From Candidatus Melainabacteria bacterium (GTDB taxonomy: Bacteria; Cyanobacteriota; Vampirovibrionia; Obscuribacterales; Obscuribacteraceae), in NCBI GenBank assembly GCA_003963305.1, contig RXJR01000032.1, positions 1 through 64,000 of the forward strand: a stretch of DNA of 64,000 bases. The letters are read 5' to 3'. The notes under the pieces were generated by a model. That model searched no databases. It was not told the origin of the DNA and saw nothing but the letters and a program-made list of their open reading frames with translations. Shown here one piece after another: positions 56,762 through 64,000 of the stretch. The position numbers were made by a program, and so were the translations under genes. How positions within the stretch are numbered: position 1 is the stretch's first letter; each line of letters begins with the position of its first letter.

Positions 56762-57116
56762 TTAAAGGCACTCAGACCGAATTATCGGCGAATCATCATA
56801 TGAACGGCAGTTCCCAACGAACTGCCGTTTTTCTTTGCCCCAGTTCGACATTGACCCAGGACGAAGAATAAACCGGGCGAATATATCAAATAGATATAGA
56901 AAAATATTGTTCCAGGAATTTGAACTATATCTGACGAAATGACGTCTTCTCTTATGTAGAATGACTGAGTGGGACATCGCCCAATCCGACTTCGCACGCC
57001 AAGCCGCCTGCGTAAGCGTCAGACCACACTTAACAATCAGGCTTGCGCCAAGCCAATCAGCAGGACGCGAGCAGGTAAGGCACTCGCGTCCACACAAAAC
57101 ACTCCGGAGACACCGC
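56762..57116. other. Intergenic region between the basic protein gene and dnaE
   Basis: The first part holds the terminator at 56803-56835. After it no gene is supported. The dnaE frame stays open up to 56961, but that extension is Arg-rich, unlike DnaE N-termini, and is treated as leader. Confidence 0.5.
56803..56835 (+). terminator. Rho-independent terminator
   Basis: AACGGCAGTT (56803-56812) and AACTGCCGTT (56820-56829) form a 10-bp stem with a 7-nt loop followed by TTTTCTTT. Confidence 0.92.
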
Positions 57117-60100
57117 ATGCCGCCACGCCCATACGTACCGCTGCATCTGCACACCGAGTACAGCCTGCTCGACGGAGCGACTCGTATCAAAGAGCTGGTC
57201 AAAAAAGCTAAGGCAGAAAACATGCCGGCAGTCGCTGTCACCGATCATGGTGTCATGTATGGTGCCATCGAACTAACCAAAACATGTCAGGAATTGGGCG
57301 GCGTCAAGCCTATCATCGGGTGCGAAGGCTATATCATCGATGGCGACATCAAAGACAAATCCGTTCGTCCGCCACTTTATCACCTCATTCTCCTGAGCAA
57401 AAACAAGACCGGCTACAAAAATCTGGTCAAGCTAAACTCGCGCGCACACACCGAGGGCTACTATTACAAGCCTCGCATGAACAAAGAGATGCTCGCAGAG
57501 CACAGCGAAGGTCTGATTATTCTTTCAGGCTGTCTGGGCGCTGAGCTCAGTCAACATCTGCTCAAAGATGAATACGACAAAGCCCTCGCAGCCGCTAAGT
57601 GGTACAAGGAGGTCTTTAAAGACGACTATTACATCGAAATTCAGGACCACGGCTATCCCGAAGATCGAAAAGTAAATCGACAGCTCGTCAAGATCGCAAG
57701 AGAGCTGGGCATCAAACTTTGCTGCACAAACGACAGTCACTTTACCGGCAAAGATGATGCGGTTGCTCATGACTGCTTGTTGTGTATTCAGATGGGCAAG
57801 AACGTCGTCGATGCTCAACGCATGAAGTTCAGCGGATGGGAATACATCAAAAACGGCGACGAGATGTATCACCTTTTTAGAGACCACCTCGACATCGAAC
57901 ACATCGAAGAAGGATTGCGCAGCACACTCGAAATCGCCGATAAGATCGAGTCCTTCAAATTAGCCAGTGAACCACGCTTGCCTGTATTTACCGTGCCGCA
58001 AGGACAAACAGCCGAATCTTACTTGAATCAGCTGGTTCACGAAGGCATCAAAGAAAAATACAAAGAGGTCACGCCTGAAGTACAGACTCGAGCTCGTGTC
58101 GAACTGGAAGTAATCGAAGGCATGAATTTTGCCTCTTACTTCTTAATCGTCAGCGACTTCATCCAGTACGCAAGAAAGAAAGGAATTCCAGTCGGTCCCG
58201 GTCGAGGTTCTGCCGCCGGCAGTCTGGTTGCTTACGCCCTGGGCATCACAAACATTGACCCCATCAAGTACAACTTACTGTTCGAGAGGTTTTTGAATCC
58301 TGAAAGAAAGTCGATGCCCGATATCGATACAGACTTCTGCATCGAACGTCGCGAAGAAGTGATCAAATACGTCGGCGAAAAATACGGAGCCGATCGGGTT
58401 GCGCAAATCATCACATTCAACCGCATGACCAGTAAAGCTGTCATCAAAGACGTTGCTCGCGTGCTTGAATTTCCCTTCGGTGAATCTTCCAAGCTCGCCA
58501 AAATGGTACCAGTGGTGCGCGGTAAACCAACACCACTCGATGAAATGATCGCTGACCATCCTGAGTTCAAGAAGGTCTATGCGATTAGCGACGAAGCCAG
58601 ACAGGTGATCGATGTCGCTCGCAAGTTAGAGGGCGTCAACAAAAGCTTCGGCATGCACGCAGCCGGCGTCGTCATCTCCGACGTGCCGCTGGAAGAGCTT
58701 GTGCCGGTGCAGCGCAATAATGACGGCACCATCATCACTCAGTTCTACATGGAAGACGTAGCATACGTCGGACTGGTGAAGATGGACTTCCTCGGACTGC
58801 GCAACTTAACGATGATCGATAAGGCAGTCAAAATCATCAAACAGCTGCACGACATCGACATAGTGCCTGATGAACTGCCGATCGATGACGAGAAGACATA
58901 CACAACAATCTCCAACGGCGACCTGGCCGGTATTTTCCAGCTAGAAACTTCATCCGGTATGCGACAGGTCGCACGAGACATGAAGCCAAACTGCATGGAA
59001 GACATTTCGGCTCTCATCGCTCTTTATCGTCCGGGTCCGCTCGACACGGGGATGATCGACAAATTCATCGATTGTAAGAACGGCAAGACCAAAATCACTT
59101 ATGCAACGCCGCTTCTGGAGCCGATTCTCAAAGACACATATGGGCAAATCGTCTACCAGGAGCAGGTCATGCAGATCGCTCAACAGCTGGGCGGTTACAG
59201 CCTCGGACAAGCAGACTTGCTGCGCCGCGCCATGGGTAAGAAAAAACCCGAAGAGATGGAAAAGCAGCGCGAAATCTTTGTAGGAGGATGCGTCAAAAAC
59301 GGCGTACCAAAAGAAGTCGCCAACGATCTCTTCGACATGATGGTGCAGTTCGCCGAGTACTGCTTCAACAAATCGCACAGTCAGGCGTACGCCCTGCTCA
59401 CCTACCAGACCGCATACCTGAAGACGCACTACCCGGTTGAATACATGTGCGCTCTGCTTTCGAGCGTCAGCGGCGACCAGGAAAAGGTTCAGGGCTACAT
59501 CGCAGAGTGCCAGGCCATCAATATAGATATATTGCCTCCAGACGTGAACATCTCAGGCAATGACTTCACCGTAGACGGAACCTCAATCAGGTTCGGATTG
59601 AGTGCGGTAAAAAATGTAGGCGAAGCGGCTGTTGAAGAAATCGTAGCTAAGCGCGAGCTGCACGGCAAGTTCGACTCATTGAACGACTTCATCTCCAAAG
59701 TCGACCTGCGCATATGCAACAAGAGAACACTGGAAGCGCTGATCAAATGCGGCGCCTGTCTCAGCCTGGACGTCTCAAGAAAACAAGCTCTGGAGAATCT
59801 CGACGCCCTGGTTGAACGCGCGCAGCGCAAGCAAGCGGAAGAAGCGAGCGGTCAGATCAGCTTGTTCAGCATGGCAGCCGACACCGGCGTCAGTTTCGAA
59901 CTAAAACTAACAGGCGACGGCAGCGAATACCAGGAATCCGAACTACAGAAGATGGAGCACGAGTTACTCGGATTCTACGTCACGAGCCACCCGCTCAAGA
60001 AGGTCTCCAACCGCCTTCGCTTCCTCACAACGCACACCCTGCGTGACATAAAAGAGGCGAAAGATGGCACTAACGTGATCATCGGCGGTCTGGCGATAAG

Positions 60101-60566
60101 TATCGAAAAACGGCTAACGAAGCAGAACAAACTTCTGTGCATTATCCATCTGGAAGATCCCGCCGGAAAGATGGAAGTGGTAGCTTACAGCGAATTGCTC
60201 GACAAAACGCCACCCGAGGTGCTTGTGCCGCAGTCGTTACTGCTGATCAAAGGCAAGATCAAAAAGAACGAAGATCAGATCTCAGTTCTGGCAAATTCAG
60301 TCAGACGAATTTCAGACGCGTCGATGGTCGACATTTACTTCAACAGTCACCAGTCGTTCAGCGACCTGCATCGCCTGAAAGATGTGCTGAACACCCACAA
60401 AGGCGAAGACCCTGTCTTGCTCCACTTCCCGCAAGACAGCAAATCGAACCAGACCATTCTGGTCGGCTCGCAATTCTGGGTGTCGCCGTCAGCTGACTTC
60501 GTCACAAACATGCACCGCAATTTCGAGGAGAATGTGCGCGTCATGGTCAAGAGAATCTTCGTCTAG
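57117..60566 (+). CDS. dnaE: DNA polymerase III alpha subunit
   Basis: A 1149-residue replicative polymerase, of usual DnaE1 length. The ATG at 57117 follows CGGAGA and starts right before the PHP domain (PYVPLHLHTEYSLLDGA, VTDHGVMYG, GCEGYI). The polymerase core has GPGRGSAAGSLVAYALGI, catalytic Asp402, 404 and 406 in PDIDTDF, RMTSKAVIKDVAR, and YGQIVYQEQVMQIAQQLGGYSLGQADLLRRAMGKKK. The tail has helix-hairpin-helix and OB-fold regions (VIIGGLAISIEKRLTKQNKLLCIIHLEDPAGKMEVVAY). No intein or split is seen. Confidence 0.97.
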   Translation: MPPRPYVPLHLHTEYSLLDGATRIKELVKKAKAENMPAVAVTDHGVMYGAIELTKTCQELGGVKPIIGCEGYIIDGDIKDKSVRPPLYHLILLSKNKTGYKNLVKLNSRAHTEGYYYKPRMNKEMLAEHSEGLIILSGCLGAELSQHLLKDEYDKALAAAKWYKEVFKDDYYIEIQDHGYPEDRKVNRQLVKIARELGIKLCCTNDSHFTGKDDAVAHDCLLCIQMGKNVVDAQRMKFSGWEYIKNGDEMYHLFRDHLDIEHIEEGLRSTLEIADKIESFKLASEPRLPVFTVPQGQTAESYLNQLVHEGIKEKYKEVTPEVQTRARVELEVIEGMNFASYFLIVSDFIQYARKKGIPVGPGRGSAAGSLVAYALGITNIDPIKYNLLFERFLNPERKSMPDIDTDFCIERREEVIKYVGEKYGADRVAQIITFNRMTSKAVIKDVARVLEFPFGESSKLAKMVPVVRGKPTPLDEMIADHPEFKKVYAISDEARQVIDVARKLEGVNKSFGMHAAGVVISDVPLEELVPVQRNNDGTIITQFYMEDVAYVGLVKMDFLGLRNLTMIDKAVKIIKQLHDIDIVPDELPIDDEKTYTTISNGDLAGIFQLETSSGMRQVARDMKPNCMEDISALIALYRPGPLDTGMIDKFIDCKNGKTKITYATPLLEPILKDTYGQIVYQEQVMQIAQQLGGYSLGQADLLRRAMGKKKPEEMEKQREIFVGGCVKNGVPKEVANDLFDMMVQFAEYCFNKSHSQAYALLTYQTAYLKTHYPVEYMCALLSSVSGDQEKVQGYIAECQAINIDILPPDVNISGNDFTVDGTSIRFGLSAVKNVGEAAVEEIVAKRELHGKFDSLNDFISKVDLRICNKRTLEALIKCGACLSLDVSRKQALENLDALVERAQRKQAEEASGQISLFSMAADTGVSFELKLTGDGSEYQESELQKMEHELLGFYVTSHPLKKVSNRLRFLTTHTLRDIKEAKDGTNVIIGGLAISIEKRLTKQNKLLCIIHLEDPAGKMEVVAYSELLDKTPPEVLVPQSLLLIKGKIKKNEDQISVLANSVRRISDASMVDIYFNSHQSFSDLHRLKDVLNTHKGEDPVLLHFPQDSKSNQTILVGSQFWVSPSADFVTNMHRNFEENVRVMVKRIFV

Positions 60567-61090
60567 CCCGCGGAAACCGCATGAATAGCTAGTCTTAGAC
60601 CGGCCCTCAACAATCTCTTAAACTTGGCCGTCGTTCAGGAGTGTTACGGTTCTTCATCTCCTTGACCGAGCAAATCCAACCGGCGGCAATGGTGGCATCT
60701 CCACACAGAGCGTCGAAGAAGCCGATGGATAGCAGGATTTACCGCTCAGCAGAGTGAGCTGAAGACAACGCATGACATCCCGGACAACCTCGGCGACAGA
60801 CGCCAGGAAAAAAATTTTTGTCAGCTTTCCAAACCCCTTCAAAAAAAATTTTTTTGCTGTAGAATAGCTCTTTCGTAATAACCCAAGGAGGTTGACTCGA
60901 CAAACACACAACGCCCAATTCCCAGGCCCGGCTGTTGTCCAACTCTGGTGTAAAGTAAGCGTTTCGTGTACCCCGCAAAACACTTGGCTCAAAGCTTCGA
61001 TTTCGTCGTCTGTGAAAGAAGTGTTTTGTACAACTCGGATTCCAAAACACAACGTTCGGTACACCAACGAACGGAAAGGGGGAAGAAACT
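60567..61090. promoter_or_regulatory. A-tract promoter region and long leader of speH
   Basis: Two A/T tracts, A7T5 at 60808-60819 and A7T8 at 60841-60855, have junctions 33 bp apart, close to three helical turns, which would bend DNA coherently. TAGAAT at 60860-60865 is a good -10. This would give a leader of about 220 bases. In it GTGTACC (60966-60972) can pair with GGTACAC (61058-61064), while TGGTGTA (60946-60952) can pair with TACACCA (61060-61066), an either-or choice. AAAACACTT (60977-60985) pairs with AAGTGTTTT (61019-61027). CGTTCG/CGAACG (61053-61073) is next to the ribosome site. A frame starting TTG at 60892 overlaps speH but touches its AAGGAGG with no spacing, so it is not called a gene. 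Confidence 0.45.
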
Positions 61091-61519
61091 ATGTTCGGAC
61101 CACATCTAATTCTTGAAGCCTATGGCTGCCCGAAAGACCTTTTGGCAGACCTAGGATTAGTTAGCCAGGCACTAGATGCGTATCCTGCGCAACTAGATAT
61201 GACGAAAATCATGCCACCATACGTGTTCCGCTATCAGGGCACAGTAGAGGATGATTGGGGAGTAAGCGGAGTAGTGCTCATCGCTGAGTCACACATCTCC
61301 ATCCACACCTTTCCTGAAAAAGGCTTCGTCACGCTAGACATCTTCTCCTGCAGAGAGTTTGATGTCCAGGCTGCGATCGATTACTTCAGTAGCGTATTCA
61401 AACCAGAAAGCTACGAGAAGCAACTGCTCATGCGCGGCCGCGAGTTCCCTCGCAGTCTCGGCAGAGCCGGTATCGCAGTGGAGTCTGAGCGTTTGCGTGT
61501 AGCTGCTGCAGCTGTCTAA
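61091..61519 (+). CDS. speH: S-adenosylmethionine decarboxylase proenzyme
   Basis: A 142-residue class 1b-like proenzyme that decarboxylates SAM to supply aminopropyl groups for spermidine. It cleaves itself between Glu66 and Ser67 in AESHISIHTFPE, and Ser67 becomes the pyruvoyl cofactor. His72 and Cys87 (FSCREF), the usual acid-base residues, are present. The ATG follows a strong AAAGGGGGAAG. It has its own terminator, and no speE is in the window. The long leader suggests regulation after transcription starts. Confidence 0.93.
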   Translation: MFGPHLILEAYGCPKDLLADLGLVSQALDAYPAQLDMTKIMPPYVFRYQGTVEDDWGVSGVVLIAESHISIHTFPEKGFVTLDIFSCREFDVQAAIDYFSSVFKPESYEKQLLMRGREFPRSLGRAGIAVESERLRVAAAAV

Positions 61520-62027
61520 AACGAATCCAGACATTGAAAAAGGCGCGGCGAAAGCTGCGCCTTTTGTTTTGATTAAGCCGCAGCTACCGTTTGTCGCCAA
61601 CAATAAAGCGCGACGCTCGCCCCTATTCAAATGCACCATATGCAATATCATCCATACTTATTCGGCATGACCATAAAGTGGTGCCAGTCACATCATACAA
61701 TCCTCCAGGCGCGCCTCAGCCGTAGCGAATTCGAAACATGAACGTGCCTCACTCCACAGCATGGCAAGGGCAATGCCACTCTGCAAATTTGACAGCCGAC
61801 TCGTTTGCTCTTATCGAAAACTGGGGACCAGCTTGTAAGCAATTGTCAGCTCTTTCTCAAGGGAAAACACCATACAATTTAAAGAGGTCGGGACACACGG
61901 AGAAAGATTGGCTGAGATTTTTATACGGTTGTCAGGCACTATTTGGCGTACGCTTACGTCAGAGTCAACGTGGTAAAAGTTGCCCATTAAGGGGTAGATT
62001 GTAAGCAGGGAGAGAGAGTAATCAGGA
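61520..62027. other. Intergenic region after speH
   Basis: Apart from the terminator at 61537-61570, no supported gene is seen. An 88-codon frame at 61738-62004 has no ribosome site and an atypical composition and is not accepted. Confidence 0.5.
61537..61570 (+). terminator. Terminator after speH
   Basis: AAAAGGCGC and GCGCCTTTT form a 9-bp stem (loop GGCGAAAGCT), followed by TTTTGTTTT. Confidence 0.92.
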
Positions 62028-62801
62028 ATGAAGGTTCCGAATATTCCGATTAAAGGCGAAGTCGTGGTTTCCAGTGTTCCGGAAGAGCGCACGGTCGAGT
62101 TCCCAGCGAACAGGTCCCTGGGCGAGCTCTATATACTAGACAAGGAAGGCAAGACACAGTTTCACGGCGATGCCGTGGGGCCGGTCAAAGTGCCCGGGGG
62201 CGCAGTCTTATCGCTCTACTACAGCTTCGATCCCATCTACGGATGCGCACTTTTATCAGACGTTAAACCAGACGGGCTTCATAGCCTCTCTTTTCTAGGC
62301 AGCGATATCGGCGACGCCGAGCTCAGCCACGTCGGACGTTTGACAGGACTGAAGGAGCTGGACGTAAGTTGCACCCAGGTCGGCGATGAGGGCATGGTCC
62401 ATCTAAAAAACCTGACAGAGCTTACAAAATTGAACCTGTCGTCCACACAGGTGACAACAGAAGGTATCGCGACAATCTCAACCATGCCCAAACTCAAAGA
62501 GCTGGTCCTGGATGACACTGAAATAGGCGATGAAGCCCTCAACCACATCAAAAATCTTGCCGAACTGCAAATACTGAGCCTTTCCTTTACAGATGTGAGC
62601 GATAAAGGTCTGAGCAAGCTCAAAGAGATGAAGAATCTGGAAAAATTGCGCCTCAATTGCACAGACATAGGTGATGACGGTCTGGGCTTTATCGGTAAGC
62701 TGACAAACTTGAAAGAGCTCTGGCTGCGCAGCACTCAGGTTAGCTACCCTGGTCTGGTAGAACTGACCAAATGGCTGCCCAACTGCGAAATTATCATCTA
62801 A
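62028..62801 (+). CDS. Leucine-rich repeat protein
   Basis: A 257-residue cytosolic protein with AGGA before its ATG. Residues 1-80 are a small beta-like domain. From about 83 onward there are seven LRR units of about 24 residues with the pattern L-x-x-L-x-L-x-x-T-x-I/V-G-D-x-G-L (GLKELDVSCTQVGDEGMVHL, KLKELVLDDTEIGDEALNHI, NLEKLRLNCTDIGDDGLGFI). The regular TD/TQ-V/I-GD step resembles bacterial LRR proteins of planctomycetes and cyanobacteria. A protein-binding role is likely, partner unknown. Its end overlaps the convergent 62798 gene by four bases. Confidence 0.87.
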   Translation: MKVPNIPIKGEVVVSSVPEERTVEFPANRSLGELYILDKEGKTQFHGDAVGPVKVPGGAVLSLYYSFDPIYGCALLSDVKPDGLHSLSFLGSDIGDAELSHVGRLTGLKELDVSCTQVGDEGMVHLKNLTELTKLNLSSTQVTTEGIATISTMPKLKELVLDDTEIGDEALNHIKNLAELQILSLSFTDVSDKGLSKLKEMKNLEKLRLNCTDIGDDGLGFIGKLTNLKELWLRSTQVSYPGLVELTKWLPNCEIII

Positions 62802-63748
62802 AGACGGCTATTTGGCGCCAGAATTCGGCGATAGACTTCGGCATCTACGTTGCCGCCGCTGGCAATACAACAAACAGTCTGATCGGCAAACCAATCCTTC
62901 TTTGATAGCAAAGCTGCGACGGCAAGAGCGCCTGTCGGCTCCACTTTCAAATTGGCAGCGGTGAACAAAATTCGCACGGCATCTTCAATTGCTGCCTCAT
63001 CGACTTCGATTATAGTGCGCAGACCGGATTGTAAAATCGGCCAATTGTTCAAACCAACGCTCAATGTTCGCGCACCATCAGCGATGCTCTGGGGCTCGCT
63101 TTCATTTCTTATAATTTCACCTTTCTGCAGGGAGCGAGACGCATCATTTGCCATTTGCGGCTCGGCGCCAAAAACTGGTGTATGGTCATGATGTCGCTGC
63201 AAAGCACGGATTATGCCCGATGCCAACCCGCCACCACCGACGGGGACAATGACAGCGTCAAACTTATGACCGGATTCTACAAGCTCTTCACCTAACGATG
63301 AGTTGCCATCAATAACCAGCTGGTCATCGTAAGCTGAAACGACCTGAGCATCAGGGTGTTCGAGGGCTAACTGCGTGACACGCTCAGCTCTGCTAATTCT
63401 GGTTGTGTCGACGATGTCGACAACGCCGCCATAACTGGCAACTGCATCTATTTTGACTTGTGCTGATGTGCCAGGCATGACCACCGTGCACTTCTTTCCC
63501 AACAACTGGCAAGCACAAGCTAGAGCCTGACCAAAATTACCTGATGAAGCGGCAATCAAATGCGGCGCTTCCGTTTGCTGAGCGACATTGTATGCAGCTC
63601 GAAATTTAAAACTGCCTGTGTGCTGGAAAGTTTCCGAAGCAATGACTACGTTTGCACCGGCCAAACGAGACAAATTACGCGACTGAACAAATGTAGTTGG
63701 TCGCACTGCACGTCGCAGAACCTCAACGAAGTTAAAGGTTTGAGACAT
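62798..63748 (-). CDS. PLP-dependent threonine/serine dehydratase-like enzyme
   Basis: A 316-residue fold-type II PLP enzyme, close to threonine dehydratase and serine racemase. The cofactor Lys lies in HTGSFKFRAA, the substrate loop is ASSGNFGQALA, the phosphate-binding loop is PVGGGGLASG, and the C-terminal SGGNVD is present. It lacks the regulatory ACT domain of biosynthetic IlvA, so it is of the catabolic or racemase type. It starts 11 bases after the end of the truncated gene at the right edge, so the two may share a transcript. Confidence 0.88.
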   Translation of the reverse strand: MSQTFNFVEVLRRAVRPTTFVQSRNLSRLAGANVVIASETFQHTGSFKFRAAYNVAQQTEAPHLIAASSGNFGQALACACQLLGKKCTVVMPGTSAQVKIDAVASYGGVVDIVDTTRISRAERVTQLALEHPDAQVVSAYDDQLVIDGNSSLGEELVESGHKFDAVIVPVGGGGLASGIIRALQRHHDHTPVFGAEPQMANDASRSLQKGEIIRNESEPQSIADGARTLSVGLNNWPILQSGLRTIIEVDEAAIEDAVRILFTAANLKVEPTGALAVAALLSKKDWFADQTVCCIASGGNVDAEVYRRILAPNSRL

Positions 63749-63759
63749 GCGGTCCCAGC

Positions 63760-64000
63760 CTAGTGTGTTACGTCAGACTCGCGTGGTGCTTTGCCGGCCG
63801 TTTCAAGACTCGACGACGAACCTTTCTTGTGAAATACGTTCAGCTTGCCGAACGTTCCGAAGGTTTTGCCAACCAGACCTGGTTCTTTGTTGCTGCTCTG
63901 CAGCTTTGGCTCGGGCTTCAAGCCGTGTGCCTCAGGCTTGACCTGTGCCGGCTGCGGTGGCGTTCCGTCCAGTAATTCGCTGTTTCCAGCTGGTTTCAAG
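63760..64000 (-). CDS. C-terminal fragment of a gene truncated by the right edge
   Basis: An open frame enters from the right edge and stops at 63760. The 79 or more residues visible are Pro/Lys/Ser-rich (PPQPAQVKPEAHGLKPEPKLQ, ending GKAPRESDVTH), with no domain. It is probably the disordered tail of a larger protein. The first TTG at 63999 is not likely to be the start. Its close spacing to the dehydratase gene suggests an operon. Confidence 0.5.
   Translation of the reverse strand, partial: LKPAGNSELLDGTPPQPAQVKPEAHGLKPEPKLQSSNKEPGLVGKTFGTFGKLNVFHKKGSSSSLETAGKAPRESDVTH

Noticed and set aside
56961-57116. 52-residue N-terminal extension of DnaE
   Set aside because: Arg/Ser-rich and unlike DnaE; the ATG at 57117 has a good ribosome site and begins the PHP domain.
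60654-61067. 137-codon minus-strand frame opposite the speH leader
   Set aside because: No ribosome site and it runs through the A/T-tract promoter; probably chance.
60892-61116. Upstream ORF overlapping speH, preceded by AAGGAGG
   Set aside because: The TTG touches the Shine-Dalgarno with no spacer, the start is not ATG, and composition is atypical; leader RNA is a better reading.
61738-62004. 88-codon plus-strand frame
   Set aside because: No ribosome site, no recognisable domain, mixed composition.

Overview
The window is a gene-dense bacterial chromosome segment with about 50% GC. It most likely comes from a non-photosynthetic member of the cyanobacterial phylum (Melainabacteria/Vampirovibrionia, Obscuribacterales-like). 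The clues are an RpaB (Ycf27)-type response regulator, a NusB with the long insertion seen in cyanobacterial NusB, and many TPR proteins and eukaryotic-like Ser/Thr kinases. No photosynthesis gene is present. This placement is an inference; the window has no rRNA. No transposase, phage module, CRISPR array or origin was seen, so this looks like native chromosome.

Layout. 1-6455: a truncated secreted Ala/Pro-rich protein, rpaB, ahcY behind a promoter, an SAH riboswitch and an overlapping terminator, a secreted protein, a 24-26 nt tandem-repeat array, and eno. 6648-14150: a zinc-ribbon protein, a radical SAM protein, an eIF2B-like protein, then an exported protein, a PknB-type kinase and a DUF6065-like/TPR protein in one run. 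14166-18252 (minus): a glutamate dehydrogenase whose active-site lysine is Gln, ftcD and a DMT permease. 18371-20514: an M50-like membrane protease and a patatin. 20554-23893 (minus): ruvB, yibE/F, cdsA and tRNA-Ser(GCT). 24070-30342: pgpH against a convergent MshEN-like repeat protein, rsmD, and nusB-ftsY. 30393-39727: an exported protein, a large RHS-like/HExxH protein, an acyl-CoA synthetase, a hydrolase, a TerC protein, and a membrane protein with a TPR lipoprotein. 39945-43923: a permease coupled to hyuA, then a DUF309 protein. 44061-50634: a signalling block of a response regulator with degenerate GGDEF, an atypical membrane kinase, a membrane TPR protein, and an RDD-kinase fusion. 50648-56761: tRNA-Pro(CGG), ruvA, an ICMT-like protein, a stand-alone subtilase-propeptide-like protein, divergent TadE/TadG-like genes, a subtilase with 44 consecutive prolines, and a 73-residue basic protein. 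57117-64000: dnaE, speH with a long leader that could fold two ways, an LRR protein, a PLP dehydratase, and a truncated gene at the right edge.

Themes. Housekeeping genes (replication, Holliday-junction processing, SRP receptor, methyl cycle, glycolysis, polyamines) alternate with accessory signalling and envelope genes. Nucleotide second messengers may recur: PgpH (c-di-AMP), an MshEN-like repeat protein (possible c-di-GMP binding) and a GGDEF relic. S-adenosyl metabolism is served by ahcY (SAH recycling) and speH (decarboxylated SAM). The least ordinary loci are the kinase/TPR/RDD block, the subtilase with its separate propeptide-like protein, the RHS-like metallopeptidase, and the repeat array upstream of eno.
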